From the NCBI GenBank assembly GCA_947588605.1, contig CANPYK010000009.1, forward strand, positions 16,711 through 80,710: a stretch of DNA of 64,000 nt. Direction: 5' to 3'. A program made the translations under genes and the position numbers. The notes beneath the pieces are model-generated. The model had not been told where the DNA came from and made no database searches. It was given only the letters and a program-made list of their open reading frames with translations. Position 1 is the first letter of the stretch, and each line of letters opens with the position of its first letter. This document shows, piece after piece, positions 52,782 through 63,598 of the stretch. This DNA is from an uncultured Oscillospiraceae bacterium (lineage in GTDB: Bacteria; Bacillota; Clostridia; Oscillospirales; Oscillospiraceae).

Positions 52782-53570
52782 ATGACCATCCTCGACGAGC
52801 TCGCCGCCCACGCCAGGGAGCGTGTGGCCGCGAAAAAGGAAGAATGTGACATCGAGGTCATGCGGGAGCTGGCCCTGCGGGGCGGTCCCGCCGACGGCGC
52901 GGCCTTCGAGCGCGCCCTTTCGAAGCCGGGGCTCTCCTTCATCTGCGAGGTCAAGCGCGCCTCCCCCTCTAAGGGACTCATCGCGCCGGCGTTTCCCTAT
53001 CTTGACATCGCCCGGGCCTACGAGGACGCCGGCGCGGACGCCGTGAGCTGTCTTACCGAGCCCAAATGGTTCTTGGGCTCCGATAAGATCTTCCGGGACA
53101 TCCGGCGGGAGATCGGCCTTCCCATGCTCCGCAAGGACTTCACCGTGGACCCCTACCAGCTCTATGAGGCGAAGACCATGGGGGCCAACGCGGTCCTGCT
53201 CATCTGCGCCCTGCTGGACACCGGGACGCTGGCCAAGTACCTGGAGCTTGCCGCCTCCCTGGGCCTTGCCGCCTTAGTGGAGGCCCACGACGAGACGGAG
53301 ATACGCTCCGCCCTCAGCGCCGGGGCGAAGATCGTGGGCGTCAACAACCGGAACCTCCGGGACTTCACCGTGGACCTGGAGAACGCCGCGCGGCTCCGGG
53401 ATCTCGTCCCGCCGGACCGGCTCTTCGTCTCCGAAAGCGGCGTAAAAGGCCCCGAGGACGCCGCGAAGCTCAAAATGATCGGCGCGGACGCGGTGCTCCT
53501 GGGCGAGGCGCTGATGCGCGCCCCCGACAAGGCCGCCCTTTTGCGGCGCATGCGGGAGGCGGCGGGATGA
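52782..53570 (+). CDS. trpC: TrpC: indole-3-glycerol-phosphate synthase
   Basis: A 262-aa TIM-barrel enzyme that closes the indole ring. Motifs are FICEVKRASPSKG, AVSCLTEPKWFLG, LRKDFTVDPYQ, GVNNRNLRDFTVD and VSESGVKGPED. It starts two bases after the trpD stop and its own stop overlaps trpF by four bases. A longer open frame in this region is a shadow. Confidence 0.96.
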   Translation: MTILDELAAHARERVAAKKEECDIEVMRELALRGGPADGAAFERALSKPGLSFICEVKRASPSKGLIAPAFPYLDIARAYEDAGADAVSCLTEPKWFLGSDKIFRDIRREIGLPMLRKDFTVDPYQLYEAKTMGANAVLLICALLDTGTLAKYLELAASLGLAALVEAHDETEIRSALSAGAKIVGVNNRNLRDFTVDLENAARLRDLVPPDRLFVSESGVKGPEDAAKLKMIGADAVLLGEALMRAPDKAALLRRMREAAG

Positions 53571-54168
53571 CGAAGATCAAGATCTGCGGCCTCTACCGGC
53601 CGGAGGACGTGGCGTATGTCAACGAGGCCCGGCCCGATTTCGCCGGCTTCGTCATTGATTTTCCAAGAAGCCACAGGAGCGTCAGCCCCCATGTGGCCCA
53701 CGAGCTCCGGCTGAGGCTCCACCACACCGTCACCCCCGTGGGCGTCTTTGTGGACGCGCCGGCGGACGTGATCGCGGACCTCTACTTCTCCGGCACGATC
53801 AAGATCGCCCAGCTCCACGGGCACGAGGATGAGGAGACGATCGCCGCTCTCCGCCGCGCCGCCCCCGGCCTTTCCGTCTGGAAGGCGTTCAAGGTGCGGG
53901 CGCCCGAGGACCTGGCACGCGCCGCCGCCTCCGGGGCGGACCTGGTGGTCCTGGACAACGGATACGGCACCGGGGAGCGCTTCGACTGGTCGCTTTTGCG
54001 GGACTTTCGCCGGCCCTACATCCTGGCCGGCGGCCTGACGCCGGAGACGATCCCGGCGGCCCTGGCGGCCCTTCACCCCTGGGGCGTGGACGTGAGCTCC
54101 GGCGTGGAGACGGACAAACGCAAGGACCTTACAAAAATCATGGCGGCGGTGACAGCCGCCCGAAAGGA

Positions 54169-54172
<4 letters not shown>
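53567..54172 (+). CDS. trpF: TrpF: phosphoribosylanthranilate isomerase
   Basis: A 201-aa TIM-barrel isomerase. [12 protein letters not shown] holds the catalytic cysteine (C7), VGVFVDAP and IAQLHGHED are strand motifs, the catalytic aspartate is in [10 protein letters not shown], and LAGGLTPE and VDVSSGVE form the phosphate site. It overlaps both neighbours by four bases, so it is coupled to trpC and trpB. Confidence 0.96.
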
Positions 54173-55351
<1,179 letters not shown>

Positions 55352-55359
<8 letters not shown>

Positions 55360-56128
55360 GATTTCCACAGCCTTCCAAAACGGCAAAGCCTTCATCCCCT
55401 TCCTGACCTGCGGCGACCCGGACCTGGAGACGACGGAGAACTGCATCCGCGCCATGGTCGAGGCCGGCGCGGACCTCATCGAGCTGGGCATCCCCTTCTC
55501 CGACCCCACCGCCGAGGGACCGGTCATCCAGGAGGCCAACCTCCGGGCCCTCACCGGCGGCGTCACCACGGACAAGGTCTTCGACTTCGTCCGTAAGCTC
55601 CGCCGGGACGTGACGGCGCCCCTGGTCTTCATGACCTACGCCAACGTCGTCTTCAGCTACGGCGCCGAGCGGTTCATCGGCACCTGCGGGGAGCTGGGCG
55701 TGGACGGCCTCATCCTCCCGGACCTGCCCTTTGAGGAGAAGGGCGAGTTCGCCGACGTCTGCCGCCGCCACGGCGTGGCCCTCATCTCCATGATCGCCCC
55801 CACGTCGGAAAATCGCGTGGCGCGCATCGCCCGGGAGGCCGAGGGGTTCATCTACCTCGTCTCCAGCCTCGGCGTCACCGGCGTGAGAAGCGAGATAAAG
55901 ACCGACCTTGCCTCCATCGTGAAGGTCATCCGGGAGAAAACCGACCTCCCCGTGGCGGTGGGCTTCGGCATCTCCACCCCGGACCAGGCCAAAAAAATGG
56001 CGTCCCTCTCCGACGGCGCTATCGTAGGGTCGGCCATCGTCAAGCTCCTGGCGCAGTACGGCAAGGACGCCCCGGCGGTCGTGGGGGCGTATGTAAAGGA
56101 AATGAAGGCCGCCGTGCGGGAGGCGTAG
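55352..56128 (+). CDS. trpA: TrpA: tryptophan synthase alpha chain
   Basis: A 258-aa TIM-barrel subunit that releases indole from indole-glycerol phosphate. Motifs are [19 protein letters not shown] (catalytic Glu), [14 protein letters not shown] (catalytic Asp) and VGFGISTP. It closes the trpEGDCFBA operon; the order with trpF between trpC and trpB is common in Firmicutes. Repeat sequence follows with no obvious simple terminator. Confidence 0.97.
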
Positions 56129-57256
56129 CGGGCGCGGTTTGCCGGAACCGCTCCGATATCGCAACCTCTCTTGCCCCTCCCAGGTCGGGGTGGCGCGAAG
56201 CGCCGGGGTGGTCGCGTCTCCTAACCTCCCCCGTGGGGGAGGTGCCGAGCACAGCGAGGCGGAAGGGTCTGCGCGGCGGCGGAAAAAGGTTTGCGGCTTC
56301 GCCGCATTCTTATATTTCCCACCCGCCCGCCCCCCGTCCCCGCCGCGGCGGATACCGGGTTTGAAGCCTTCACACGGTTCCGATAAATCGCACCCGCCCT
56401 CGATTCAGAGCCCTCCCCGCAGGGCGGGGAGGGGGAGGGGTGAGGTGGGAGCCGAAGGGCTGCAACCGGCCCCGATGAACGCACGCACCTCATCCGGCGC
56501 CTGCGGGCGCCACCTTCCCCACTTTGTGGGGAAGGCTAAGACGGGGGATACCCTTCCGCCTCGCTTCGCTCGGCACCTCCCCCAGGGGGGAGGTTAAAAA
56601 GGTTGCGGCGCTACGCGCCGCGTTTATAAAAAATTGCGCCGCTTTGCGGCGCAAAACCTTTTTTAAGCCCCCTCCTCGTAGGAGGGGGGCAGGGGGGAAG
56701 CGAGCGCGGGATGATAGGGTGGCCCCGATGACCCGCAGGTTATAAACACCGCCGTAGGGGTCGCCGTCCCCGGCGACCCGCCTCTCGACCATTGACACGT
56801 TCCAAACACCGCCGTACGGGCCGCTGCCCACAGCGGCCCATGCCCCCGATAACCGACATTTACCGTTTTATCGGACCCGTTTCCGTCCCGCAACGTGGCA
56901 CGGGCGGGTTTGGAACCCGCCCCTACGGGGAATATGGAAGGTTATCCCATTCAACCAACATTGAAGGTCATCGAAACGCGGGTCGCCGAGACGGCGACCC
57001 CTACGGCGTTTATTGGAGGCGATCCGAACCCTGAACGTGGGCCGCTGTGGGCCTGCGCCCGCAGGCGCGCATCACAGCGCAACCGCCGCGCAGCGGCGGC
57101 TCTTAGCGCGGAGATGCGGCCCGTACGGCGGGGATGGAAGGTAAATTGAAAACTGTAGGGGCGGGTTCCAAACCCGCCCGTCTTTCGCCCCCCTCCTCGT
57201 AGGAGGGGGGCAGGGGGGAAGCGAACGTGGGATGACAGGGCGGTATCAAAATCTGT
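56129..57256. repeat. Repeat mosaic after the trp operon
   Basis: About 1.1 kb without a supportable gene: GGGGTGGCGCGAAGCGCC near 56185, a CCTCATCCGGCGCC block (56405-56550), a double-hairpin block (56595-56664), CTCCTACGAGGAG units near 56675 and 57195, GGCGACCC- and GGGCGGGTT-type palindromes, an uninterrupted GGGCCGCTG palindrome (56810-56842) and mini-element copy 9. Confidence 0.75.
57053..57115 (+). repeat. Two-hairpin mini-element, copy 9
   Basis: Interrupts GTGGGCCGCTGTGGGC and GCGGCCCGTACGGCG; the uninterrupted version of this palindrome lies only about 250 bp away at 56810-56842. Confidence 0.85.
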
Positions 57257-57257
57257 A

Positions 57258-57291
57258 ACGGAGGACACATGGCGTGCCCTCCGTTTTTTCA
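57258..57291 (+). terminator. Stem-loop with T run on the plus strand
   Basis: AACGGAGG pairs with CCTCCGTT and is followed by TTTT on the plus strand. It could end read-through from the trp operon. On the minus strand the same stem lies at the 3' end of the RNA candidate. Confidence 0.6.
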
Positions 57292-57443
57292 AGACGCGCT
57301 TTTCGGGAGATGCACCTTGTCGCCAGAACAAGGCTTTGAACTCCTTCTGAGGCCGCTTTTGACCTTTCGTCCGCGTTACAGTCAGGGACCAGGCCCTTTC
57401 GGCTTTTCGGACACCGGTCTGATGGAAAGCGCCCCGCGCGTCT
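57292..57443 (-). ncRNA. Structured RNA candidate, 6S-like
   Basis: The ends of this 152-nt minus-strand segment pair perfectly (AGACGCGC with GCGCGTCT), and a second pairing GCGCTTTCC/GAAAAGCGC supports a rod-like shape. A local hairpin CCTTGT/ACAAGG lies in the 3' half, and GC-rich helices lie at the middle. A -10-like CATAAT (57455-57450) would start transcription at 57443, the first base of the closing stem. Rod shape, closed ends and a 3'-half bubble hairpin are features of 6S RNA; the identity is inference. No open frame here is convincing. Confidence 0.4.
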
Positions 57444-57449
57444 GAGGGT

Positions 57450-57455
57450 ATTATG
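57450..57455 (-). promoter_or_regulatory. Candidate -10 box of the RNA at 57292-57443
   Basis: Minus-strand CATAAT, seven bases before the closing stem; a TTCAAA 19 bp upstream could be a weak -35. Confidence 0.4.
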
Positions 57456-57466
57456 TGCGGGAGCGC

Positions 57467-57495
57467 TTGATTTATTTGAAGATATGTGGTATAAT
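57467..57495 (+). promoter_or_regulatory. Promoter of the gyrB-like gene
   Basis: TTGATT (57467-57472), 17-bp spacer ending TGTGG, TATAAT (57490-57495): an extended -10 promoter. Confidence 0.75.
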
Positions 57496-57548
57496 AAATT
57501 GCCAAAATCGGAAAATCGACACAATATCTTGTTTTTTCAGGTGATACC

Positions 57549-59534
57549 ATGAGAAAGAACGCCAAGGCGGAATACGGAAACGACAGCATAAGCCAGCTCA
57601 AGGGCGCGGACCGGGTGCGCAAGCGGCCCGGGGTCATCTTCGGGTCCGACGGGCTGGAGGGGTGCGAGCACTCGGTCTTCGAGATCCTCTCCAACTCCAT
57701 CGACGAGGCCCGGGAGGGCCACGGGGACCGGATCGTTCTCACCCGCTATACCGACGGCTCCATCGAGGTGGAGGACTTCGGGCGCGGGTGCCCGGTGGAC
57801 TGGAACCCCAAGGAGGAGCGCTACAACTGGGAGCTGGTCTTCTGCGAGCTCTACGCCGGCGGGAAATATAAAAACGACAACGGCGGGGACTACGAATATT
57901 CCTTAGGGCTAAACGGCCTCGGCACCTGCGCCACCCAGTACAGCTCCGAGTACATGGACGTCACCGTCTGGCGGGACGGGAAGAAGTACAGCCTCCACTT
58001 CGAAAAGGGCGAGAACGTAGGCGGCCTTGTGAGCGAGCCCTACTCTGGCCGACGCACCGGGTCCCTCATGCGCTGGCGGCCCGACCGGGAGGTGTTCACC
58101 GACACCAACATCCCACGGGAATACTTCGAGGACGTGCTGAAAAAGCAGTCCGTGGTCAACCCCGGCGTCAAGTTCGTCTTCCGCTTCCAGACGGGGAGCA
58201 AGTTCGAGGAGACGGAATACTGCTACGAGCACGGCATCCTCGACTACGTCACGGAGCTTGCCGGCGAGGACCCCATCACCGCGCCCTACTTCATCGAGGG
58301 GGAGCGCCGCGGCCGGGACCGGGAGGACAAGCCGGAATACAAGGTGAAGCTCTCCGCCGCCTTCTGCTTCTCCAACGCCGTCCAGCTCATCGAATACTAC
58401 CACAACTCAAGCTGGCTGGAGCACGGCGGCGCGCCGGACAAGGCCGCGAAAAGCGCCTTCGTCTCCGCCGTGGACGCGTATCTCCGGCAGACCAATAAAT
58501 ACCAGAAAAACGAGTCGAAGATCGGCTTTCAGGACATCGCCGACTGCCTCATCCTCGTCACCAACTGCTTCTCCACCCAGACCAGCTACGAAAACCAGAC
58601 CAAGAAGGCCATTACGAATAAGTTCATCCAGACGGCCATGACGGAGTTCTTCCGCTCCCAGCTGGAGATTTACTTCATCGAGCACAAGGCCGAGGCCGAC
58701 CGGGTCTGCGACCAGATCTTGGTGAATAAACGAAGCCGCGAGCAGGCCGAGCGGGCCCGGGTCACCATCAAAAAGAAGCTCTCCGGCAATCTGGATATCG
58801 CCAACCGGGTCCAGAAATTTGTCCCCTGCCGCTCCCACGACGCAACCAGGACCGAGCTCTACATCGTGGAGGGCGATTCGGCTCTGGGCAGCGTGAAGCT
58901 TTCCCGCGACGCGGAATTTCAGGGCGTCATGCCCGTGCGGGGGAAGATCCTCAACTGCCTCAAGGCCGACTACGCCCGCATCTTCAAAAGCGACATCATC
59001 ACCGACCTTGTGAAGGTCCTGGGATGCGGTGTCTCCGTCCCCGTGAAGCTCAAAAGCGACCTCACCGCCTTCGACCTCGACTCCCTCCGGTGGAGCAAGG
59101 TCATCATCTGCACCGACGCCGACTATGACGGCTACCAGATCCGCACGCTGATCTTGACCATGATCTACCGCCTCATGCCCGCCCTCATCGACGAGGGGCG
59201 CGTCTTCATCGCCGAGTCGCCGCTTTACGAAATAAACTCCGGCGACAAGACCTGGTTTGCCTACACGGAGAAGGAGAAAGCGGACATCCTCCAGAAGCTG
59301 GAGGGCAAAAAGTACACCGTCGCCCGCAGTAAGGGCCTTGGCGAGAACGACCCGGAGATGATGTGGATGACCACCATGAACCCCCAGACCCGCCGCCTCA
59401 TCAAGGTCCTCCCCACCGACGCCGAGGAGACGGCCCGGGTCTTCGACATGCTGTTGGGCGACAACATCCAGGCCCGCAAGGACCACATCGCCACGGACGG
59501 GTATAAGTATCTGGAATTAGCCGATATTTCTTGA
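57549..59534 (+). CDS. Divergent type IIA topoisomerase subunit B (GyrB/ParE-like)
   Basis: A 661-aa ATPase/Toprim subunit. The GHKL ATP site has FEILSNSIDEA (E45, N49), VEDFGRGCPVD and GLNGLGT; the K-loop is QTKKAITN. Toprim motifs are IVEGDSALGS and DADYDGYQIRTL, and KGLGENDPEMMWMTTMNP is at the end. Two usual signatures differ: the EGGTH segment of GyrB/ParE is replaced by EHGGAP, and DADVDG by DADYDG. It therefore looks like a second, non-canonical topoisomerase rather than the main gyrase. The partner subunit lies at 61333, with two serine dehydratase genes between. Confidence 0.88.
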   Translation: MRKNAKAEYGNDSISQLKGADRVRKRPGVIFGSDGLEGCEHSVFEILSNSIDEAREGHGDRIVLTRYTDGSIEVEDFGRGCPVDWNPKEERYNWELVFCELYAGGKYKNDNGGDYEYSLGLNGLGTCATQYSSEYMDVTVWRDGKKYSLHFEKGENVGGLVSEPYSGRRTGSLMRWRPDREVFTDTNIPREYFEDVLKKQSVVNPGVKFVFRFQTGSKFEETEYCYEHGILDYVTELAGEDPITAPYFIEGERRGRDREDKPEYKVKLSAAFCFSNAVQLIEYYHNSSWLEHGGAPDKAAKSAFVSAVDAYLRQTNKYQKNESKIGFQDIADCLILVTNCFSTQTSYENQTKKAITNKFIQTAMTEFFRSQLEIYFIEHKAEADRVCDQILVNKRSREQAERARVTIKKKLSGNLDIANRVQKFVPCRSHDATRTELYIVEGDSALGSVKLSRDAEFQGVMPVRGKILNCLKADYARIFKSDIITDLVKVLGCGVSVPVKLKSDLTAFDLDSLRWSKVIICTDADYDGYQIRTLILTMIYRLMPALIDEGRVFIAESPLYEINSGDKTWFAYTEKEKADILQKLEGKKYTVARSKGLGENDPEMMWMTTMNPQTRRLIKVLPTDAEETARVFDMLLGDNIQARKDHIATDGYKYLELADIS

Positions 59535-59558
59535 AAACCGCTGAGAGGGGGAGCGCCT

Positions 59559-60230
59559 ATGTCCATTTTCGACATCCTTGGCCCCGTGATGGTGGGGCCG
59601 TCCAGCTCGCACACCGCCGGGGCGGTGCGGATGGGGCAGATCGTCCGCCGTCTTGTGGGCGGGGAACCGGTGCGGGCGAAAATTTTGCTGGCCGGGTCCT
59701 TCGCCTCCACCGGCGCGGGGCACGGCACGCCCCGGGCGCTGGTGGCGGGGCTCATGGGCTTCGACCCCGACGACGAGCGCATCCCCAGGAGCTTTGAGAT
59801 CGCGAAGGAGCGGGGCCTTGCCTTCGAGTTCGGCACCGTGGCCCTCCGGGACGCCCACCCCAATTCCGCCCTCATCACCGCCGTCAACGACCGGGGGGAG
59901 CAGGTGGAGGTGGGGGCGTCGTCCCCCGGCGGCGGGCGCATCCGGGTCTTCGAGGTGGACGGCCTGCCGGCGTCCTTCTCCGGCGAGGTGCCCACCCTCA
60001 TCGTCCGCAGCGACGATATGCCCGGCTACGTCAGCCGCGTCACCGGCGTCATCGCCGCCCAGGGCATCAACATGTCCAAGCTCCAGGTGGAGCGCAATGC
60101 CCGGGGCGGCCGCGCCCTCATGGTCATCGAGTGCGACCAGCGCATCCCCTACCGGGTGAAAACGGCCATCACCGCCATCGAGGGCATCCACAAGGTCACG
60201 AGACTGAATCCGGGGGAGGAGTCCAAATGA
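59559..60230 (+). CDS. sdaAB: SdaAB: L-serine dehydratase beta subunit
   Basis: A 223-aa subunit of the iron-sulfur L-serine ammonia-lyase, which converts serine to pyruvate and ammonia. The N-terminal domain has GPSSSHTAGAVRMG and SFASTGAGHGT; the C-terminal ACT domain (about 148-220, TLIVRSDDMPGYVSRVTGVIAAQGINMSKL) is the likely serine-sensing part. AGAGGGGGAG precedes the start. It overlaps sdaAA by four bases. Confidence 0.95.
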   Translation: MSIFDILGPVMVGPSSSHTAGAVRMGQIVRRLVGGEPVRAKILLAGSFASTGAGHGTPRALVAGLMGFDPDDERIPRSFEIAKERGLAFEFGTVALRDAHPNSALITAVNDRGEQVEVGASSPGGGRIRVFEVDGLPASFSGEVPTLIVRSDDMPGYVSRVTGVIAAQGINMSKLQVERNARGGRALMVIECDQRIPYRVKTAITAIEGIHKVTRLNPGEESK

Positions 60231-61084
60231 GTACCTATTCGTCCATGGCCGAGCTTTTGGCGCTTTCCGAGAAAAACGGCACGCCGGTCTGGAAGACCGT
60301 GCAGCTTGCCGACTGCGCCGAACAGGATGTGACGCCGGAAAGCTCCTGGGAGACTATGAAAAATCTGCTCTCCGTCATGCGGGAGACAGACCGGGGCTAC
60401 GACCGCCGCCAGCGCTCCCTCAGCGGCCTTTCCGGCGGGGATGCGGGGCTCATGGAGGACCGTATCGCCTCCGGAAAGTCCATCCTGGGCCCGCTGGTCT
60501 CCCGCGTGGCAGCCGCCGCGCTCCGGATGGGCGAGTGCAACGCCTGCATGAAGCGCATCGTCGCCGCCCCCACCGCCGGGGCCTGCGGCGTCCTCCCGGC
60601 GGTGCTTTTGACCGTCGCCGAGGAGCAACATATCCCCGACGACCGGGTGGTGGAGGCCCTCTACGTGGCCGCCGGCGTGGGCTCTGTCATCGCCCAAAGG
60701 GCCAGCATCTCCGGGGCCGAGTGCGGCTGTCAGGCGGAGATCGGCTCCGCCGCCTCCATGGCCGCCGCCGCGCTGGTGCACCTTCTTGGCGGCACCGGCG
60801 AGCAAATGTCCAACGCCGCCGCCCTGGCTCTCAAGTCCCTCCTGGGCCTGGTGTGCGACCCGGTAGGGGGCCTGGTGGAGGTCCCCTGCGTCAAGCGCAA
60901 CGTCACCGGCGCCGTCACCGCCCTCACCTCCGCCGACCTCGCCCTCGCCGGCATCCAAAGCCGCATCCCCGCCGACGAGGTCTTCGACGCCATGCGCGAG
61001 GTGGGCGAAAAGATGGACCGCACCCTCCGCGAAACCGGCGAAGGCGGATTAGCCGCCACGCCGACGGCGAAGGGGAGGGAATGA
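60227..61084 (+). CDS. sdaAA: SdaAA: L-serine dehydratase alpha subunit
   Basis: A 285-aa catalytic subunit with the cysteines that hold the 4Fe-4S cluster (NACMKRIVAAPTAGACG, SGAECGCQAEIG, VCDPVGG and VEVPCVKRN). Two-subunit serine dehydratases are typical of Firmicutes. The pyruvate formed would feed PFOR (nifJ, this window). The ATG at 60227 overlaps the sdaAB stop. It lies between the two topoisomerase genes. Confidence 0.95.
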   Translation: MSTYSSMAELLALSEKNGTPVWKTVQLADCAEQDVTPESSWETMKNLLSVMRETDRGYDRRQRSLSGLSGGDAGLMEDRIASGKSILGPLVSRVAAAALRMGECNACMKRIVAAPTAGACGVLPAVLLTVAEEQHIPDDRVVEALYVAAGVGSVIAQRASISGAECGCQAEIGSAASMAAAALVHLLGGTGEQMSNAAALALKSLLGLVCDPVGGLVEVPCVKRNVTGAVTALTSADLALAGIQSRIPADEVFDAMREVGEKMDRTLRETGEGGLAATPTAKGRE

Positions 61085-61332
61085 ACAATAGGCCCAAAGT
61101 TCCCGCACGGTTTCGATAACCCGCACCAACCCGGTCCCAGAGCCCTCCCCGCAAGGCGGGGAGGGGCAGGGGTGAGGTGGGAGCCGAAGGGCTTTGAGCA
61201 GTTTCGATGAACGAACCCTCCCACCTCATCCGGCGCTTCGCGCCACCTTCCCCGCCCTGCGGGGAAGGCTAAGACGGGGGAAACCCTTCCGCCTTTCGCC
61301 CCCCCTAAACCAACACAAAGGACACGATACCC
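61085..61332. repeat. Repeat block between sdaAA and the gyrA-like gene
   Basis: A CCCTCCCCGCAAGGCGGGGAGG palindrome followed by CCTCATCCGGCGC (61140-61290), the same block as at 18001, 45118, 49120 and 56405. Confidence 0.7.
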
Positions 61333-63579
61333 ATGCCTAAGAAAAAACACCCGGAAGAGAATCAGAAAAAAACCACCTCCCCCAACGTGCTCGGCCTGCA
61401 CGCCGAGGTCCTGGACCAGGAGATCACGGACACGCTGGAGGTCAACTTCATGCCCTACGCCATGTCCGTCATCGTCTCCAGGGCCATCCCGGAGATCGAC
61501 GGGTTCAAGCCGGCGCACCGGAAGCTCCTCTACACCATGTACAAGATGGGCCTTCTCACCGGCGGGCGGACGAAGTCGGCCAACATCGTGGGGCAGACCA
61601 TGCGCCTCAATCCCCACGGGGACGCGGCCATTTATGAGACGATGGTCCGTCTTTCCAAGGGCTACGAGGCGCTGCTGACGCCCTTTGTGGACTCCAAGGG
61701 CAACTTCGGCAAGGTCTACTCCCGGGACCTGAGCTACGCCGCGTCCCGGTACACGGAGGCGAAGCTCGCCCCCGTCTGCGCCGAGCTTTTCCGGGACATC
61801 GACTCCGACACCGTGGATTTTGTGGACAACTACGACTCCACCATGCTGGAGCCCACCCTCCTGCCCACCACCTTCCCCAACGTGCTGGTGTCCGCCAACA
61901 CGGGCATCGCCGTGGGCATGGCCTCCAACATCTGCTCCTTCAACCTGGAGGAGGTCTGCCGCGCGGAGATCGAGTACCTCTCCGACCCCGACTTCGACCT
62001 CTACTCCGTCCTGCGCGCGCCGGATTTCACCACCGGCGGGGAGGTCATCTATGAATCGGACGCCATCCGGGAGGTCTACGAGACGGGCAAGGGGAGCGTG
62101 AAGCTCCGGGCCCGGTGGCGGTTTGACAAAAAGGAGAACCTCATCGAGGTCTACGAGATCCCCTACACCACCACCGCCGAGGCCATCATGGACAAGGTGG
62201 AGGACCTGGTCAAGACCGGCAAGCTCCGGGAGATCAGCGACATGCGGGACGAGACGGACCTCTCGGGCCTCAAGCTCACCATCGACCTCAAGCGCGGGGT
62301 GGACCCGGAGAAGCTCATGGCCAAGATGTTCAAGCTCACGCCCCTCCAGGACGCTTTCGCCTGCAACTTCAACATCCTCATCGCCGGCACGCCCCGGGTC
62401 ATGGGCATCCGGGAGATCCTGGCCGAGTGGACCGCCTGGCGGGAGGATTCCGTCCGCCGCCGGGTCTTCGCCGACCTTACCAAGAAAAAGGACCGCCTCC
62501 ACCTCCTCAAGGGCCTGGGGAAGATTTTGCTGGACATCGACAAGGCCATCGCCATCATCCGCGGGACCGAGGAGGAGCGGGAGGTGGTGCCGAACCTGAT
62601 GATCGGCTTCGGCATCGACGAGACGCAGGCGGAGTTCGTGGCGGAGATCAAGCTTCGCAACATCAACAAGGAGTACATCCTCAAGCGCCTGGAGGACATC
62701 GACAAGCTGGAGAGCGAGATCGCGGACCTGGAGGACATCCTGAAAAACCGCCGCCGGGTGCGGACCATCATCCGCCAGGAGCTGGAGAACGTGATCAAAA
62801 AGTACGCCGAGCCCCGGCGCACCGGCATCGTCTACCCCCACGAGATCGTGGAAAGCGCCGAGGAGCCGGAGGCGGAGGACTACCCCGTCACCGTCTTCTT
62901 CTCCCGTGGCGGGTACCTCAAGAAGATCACGCCCCAGTCCCTGCGGATGTCCGGCGAGCAGAAATTCAAGGAGGGCGACAGCCTGCTCACCACCTTCGAG
63001 GCGAAAAATTCCTCGGAGCTCCTGGTCTTCACCGACCGGTACCAGTGCTACAAGACCCGCCTTTCCGACATCCCCGACGCCAAGGCCTCCGCCCTGGGCG
63101 CGTATCTGCCCACACAGCTGAAGATGGACGAGGGGGAGAACGCCCTTTATATCTGCGACCCCGGCGACTACTCCGGGAGCCTCCTTTTGATGTTCGAAAA
63201 CGGCAAGGCCGCCCGGATCTCCCTTGCCGGCTTCGAGACGAAGACCAACCGGAAAAAGCTCACCGGCGCCTACTCCGACAAGAGCCCCCTGGTGGGCTTC
63301 CTGCCCGCAAATGAGGACTTCGAGGCCGCGGCCGTGACCTCCGACGGCCGGTGCGTCGTCTTCTCCACCGCCCTCCTGGCCCCCAAGCCCACCAAAAATA
63401 CCCAGGGCGTGGCGGTGGTGACCCTCAAAAAGAACCGCGCCGTCACCGCCCTTGCCCGCCTTGCGGACACGCCCATCCAAAACCCCGCCCGCTACCGCGT
63501 CCGCTCCATCCCCGCCGCCGGCGCGCTTTTAAAGGAGGAGGACCGGGGCGAGGAGCAGCTGACTCTCCTGGGCCAGTGA
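61333..63579 (+). CDS. Divergent type IIA topoisomerase subunit A (GyrA/ParC-like)
   Basis: A 748-aa DNA-cleaving subunit. The winged-helix region has IPEIDGFKPAHRKLLYTMY and RTKSANIVGQTMRLNPHGDAAIYETM; the catalytic tyrosine is Tyr140 in ASRYTEAKL. The coiled-coil tower spans about 370-490. The C-terminal half (520-735) has only a few beta-pinwheel-like repeats (FFSRGGYLKKITPQ, LVFTDRYQCYKTRLSDIP, LLMFENGKAARISLAGF). The GyrA box is not evident, so DNA-wrapping supercoiling is doubtful. It pairs with the GyrB-like protein at 57549. The start follows an unclear ribosome-binding site after repeat sequence. Confidence 0.88.
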   Translation: MPKKKHPEENQKKTTSPNVLGLHAEVLDQEITDTLEVNFMPYAMSVIVSRAIPEIDGFKPAHRKLLYTMYKMGLLTGGRTKSANIVGQTMRLNPHGDAAIYETMVRLSKGYEALLTPFVDSKGNFGKVYSRDLSYAASRYTEAKLAPVCAELFRDIDSDTVDFVDNYDSTMLEPTLLPTTFPNVLVSANTGIAVGMASNICSFNLEEVCRAEIEYLSDPDFDLYSVLRAPDFTTGGEVIYESDAIREVYETGKGSVKLRARWRFDKKENLIEVYEIPYTTTAEAIMDKVEDLVKTGKLREISDMRDETDLSGLKLTIDLKRGVDPEKLMAKMFKLTPLQDAFACNFNILIAGTPRVMGIREILAEWTAWREDSVRRRVFADLTKKKDRLHLLKGLGKILLDIDKAIAIIRGTEEEREVVPNLMIGFGIDETQAEFVAEIKLRNINKEYILKRLEDIDKLESEIADLEDILKNRRRVRTIIRQELENVIKKYAEPRRTGIVYPHEIVESAEEPEAEDYPVTVFFSRGGYLKKITPQSLRMSGEQKFKEGDSLLTTFEAKNSSELLVFTDRYQCYKTRLSDIPDAKASALGAYLPTQLKMDEGENALYICDPGDYSGSLLLMFENGKAARISLAGFETKTNRKKLTGAYSDKSPLVGFLPANEDFEAAAVTSDGRCVVFSTALLAPKPTKNTQGVAVVTLKKNRAVTALARLADTPIQNPARYRVRSIPAAGALLKEEDRGEEQLTLLGQ

Positions 63580-63598
63580 AAAAAATTCAAGTTTACCC

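Noticed and set aside
56951..57742. 263-aa open frame on the minus strand over the RNA candidate
   Set aside because: It joins repeats, the structured RNA region and antisense of the gyrB-like gene; no coherent domain.
60730..63480. 916-aa open frame on the minus strand
   Set aside because: Antisense of the gyrA-like and sdaAA genes plus repeat sequence, low complexity, no motif.
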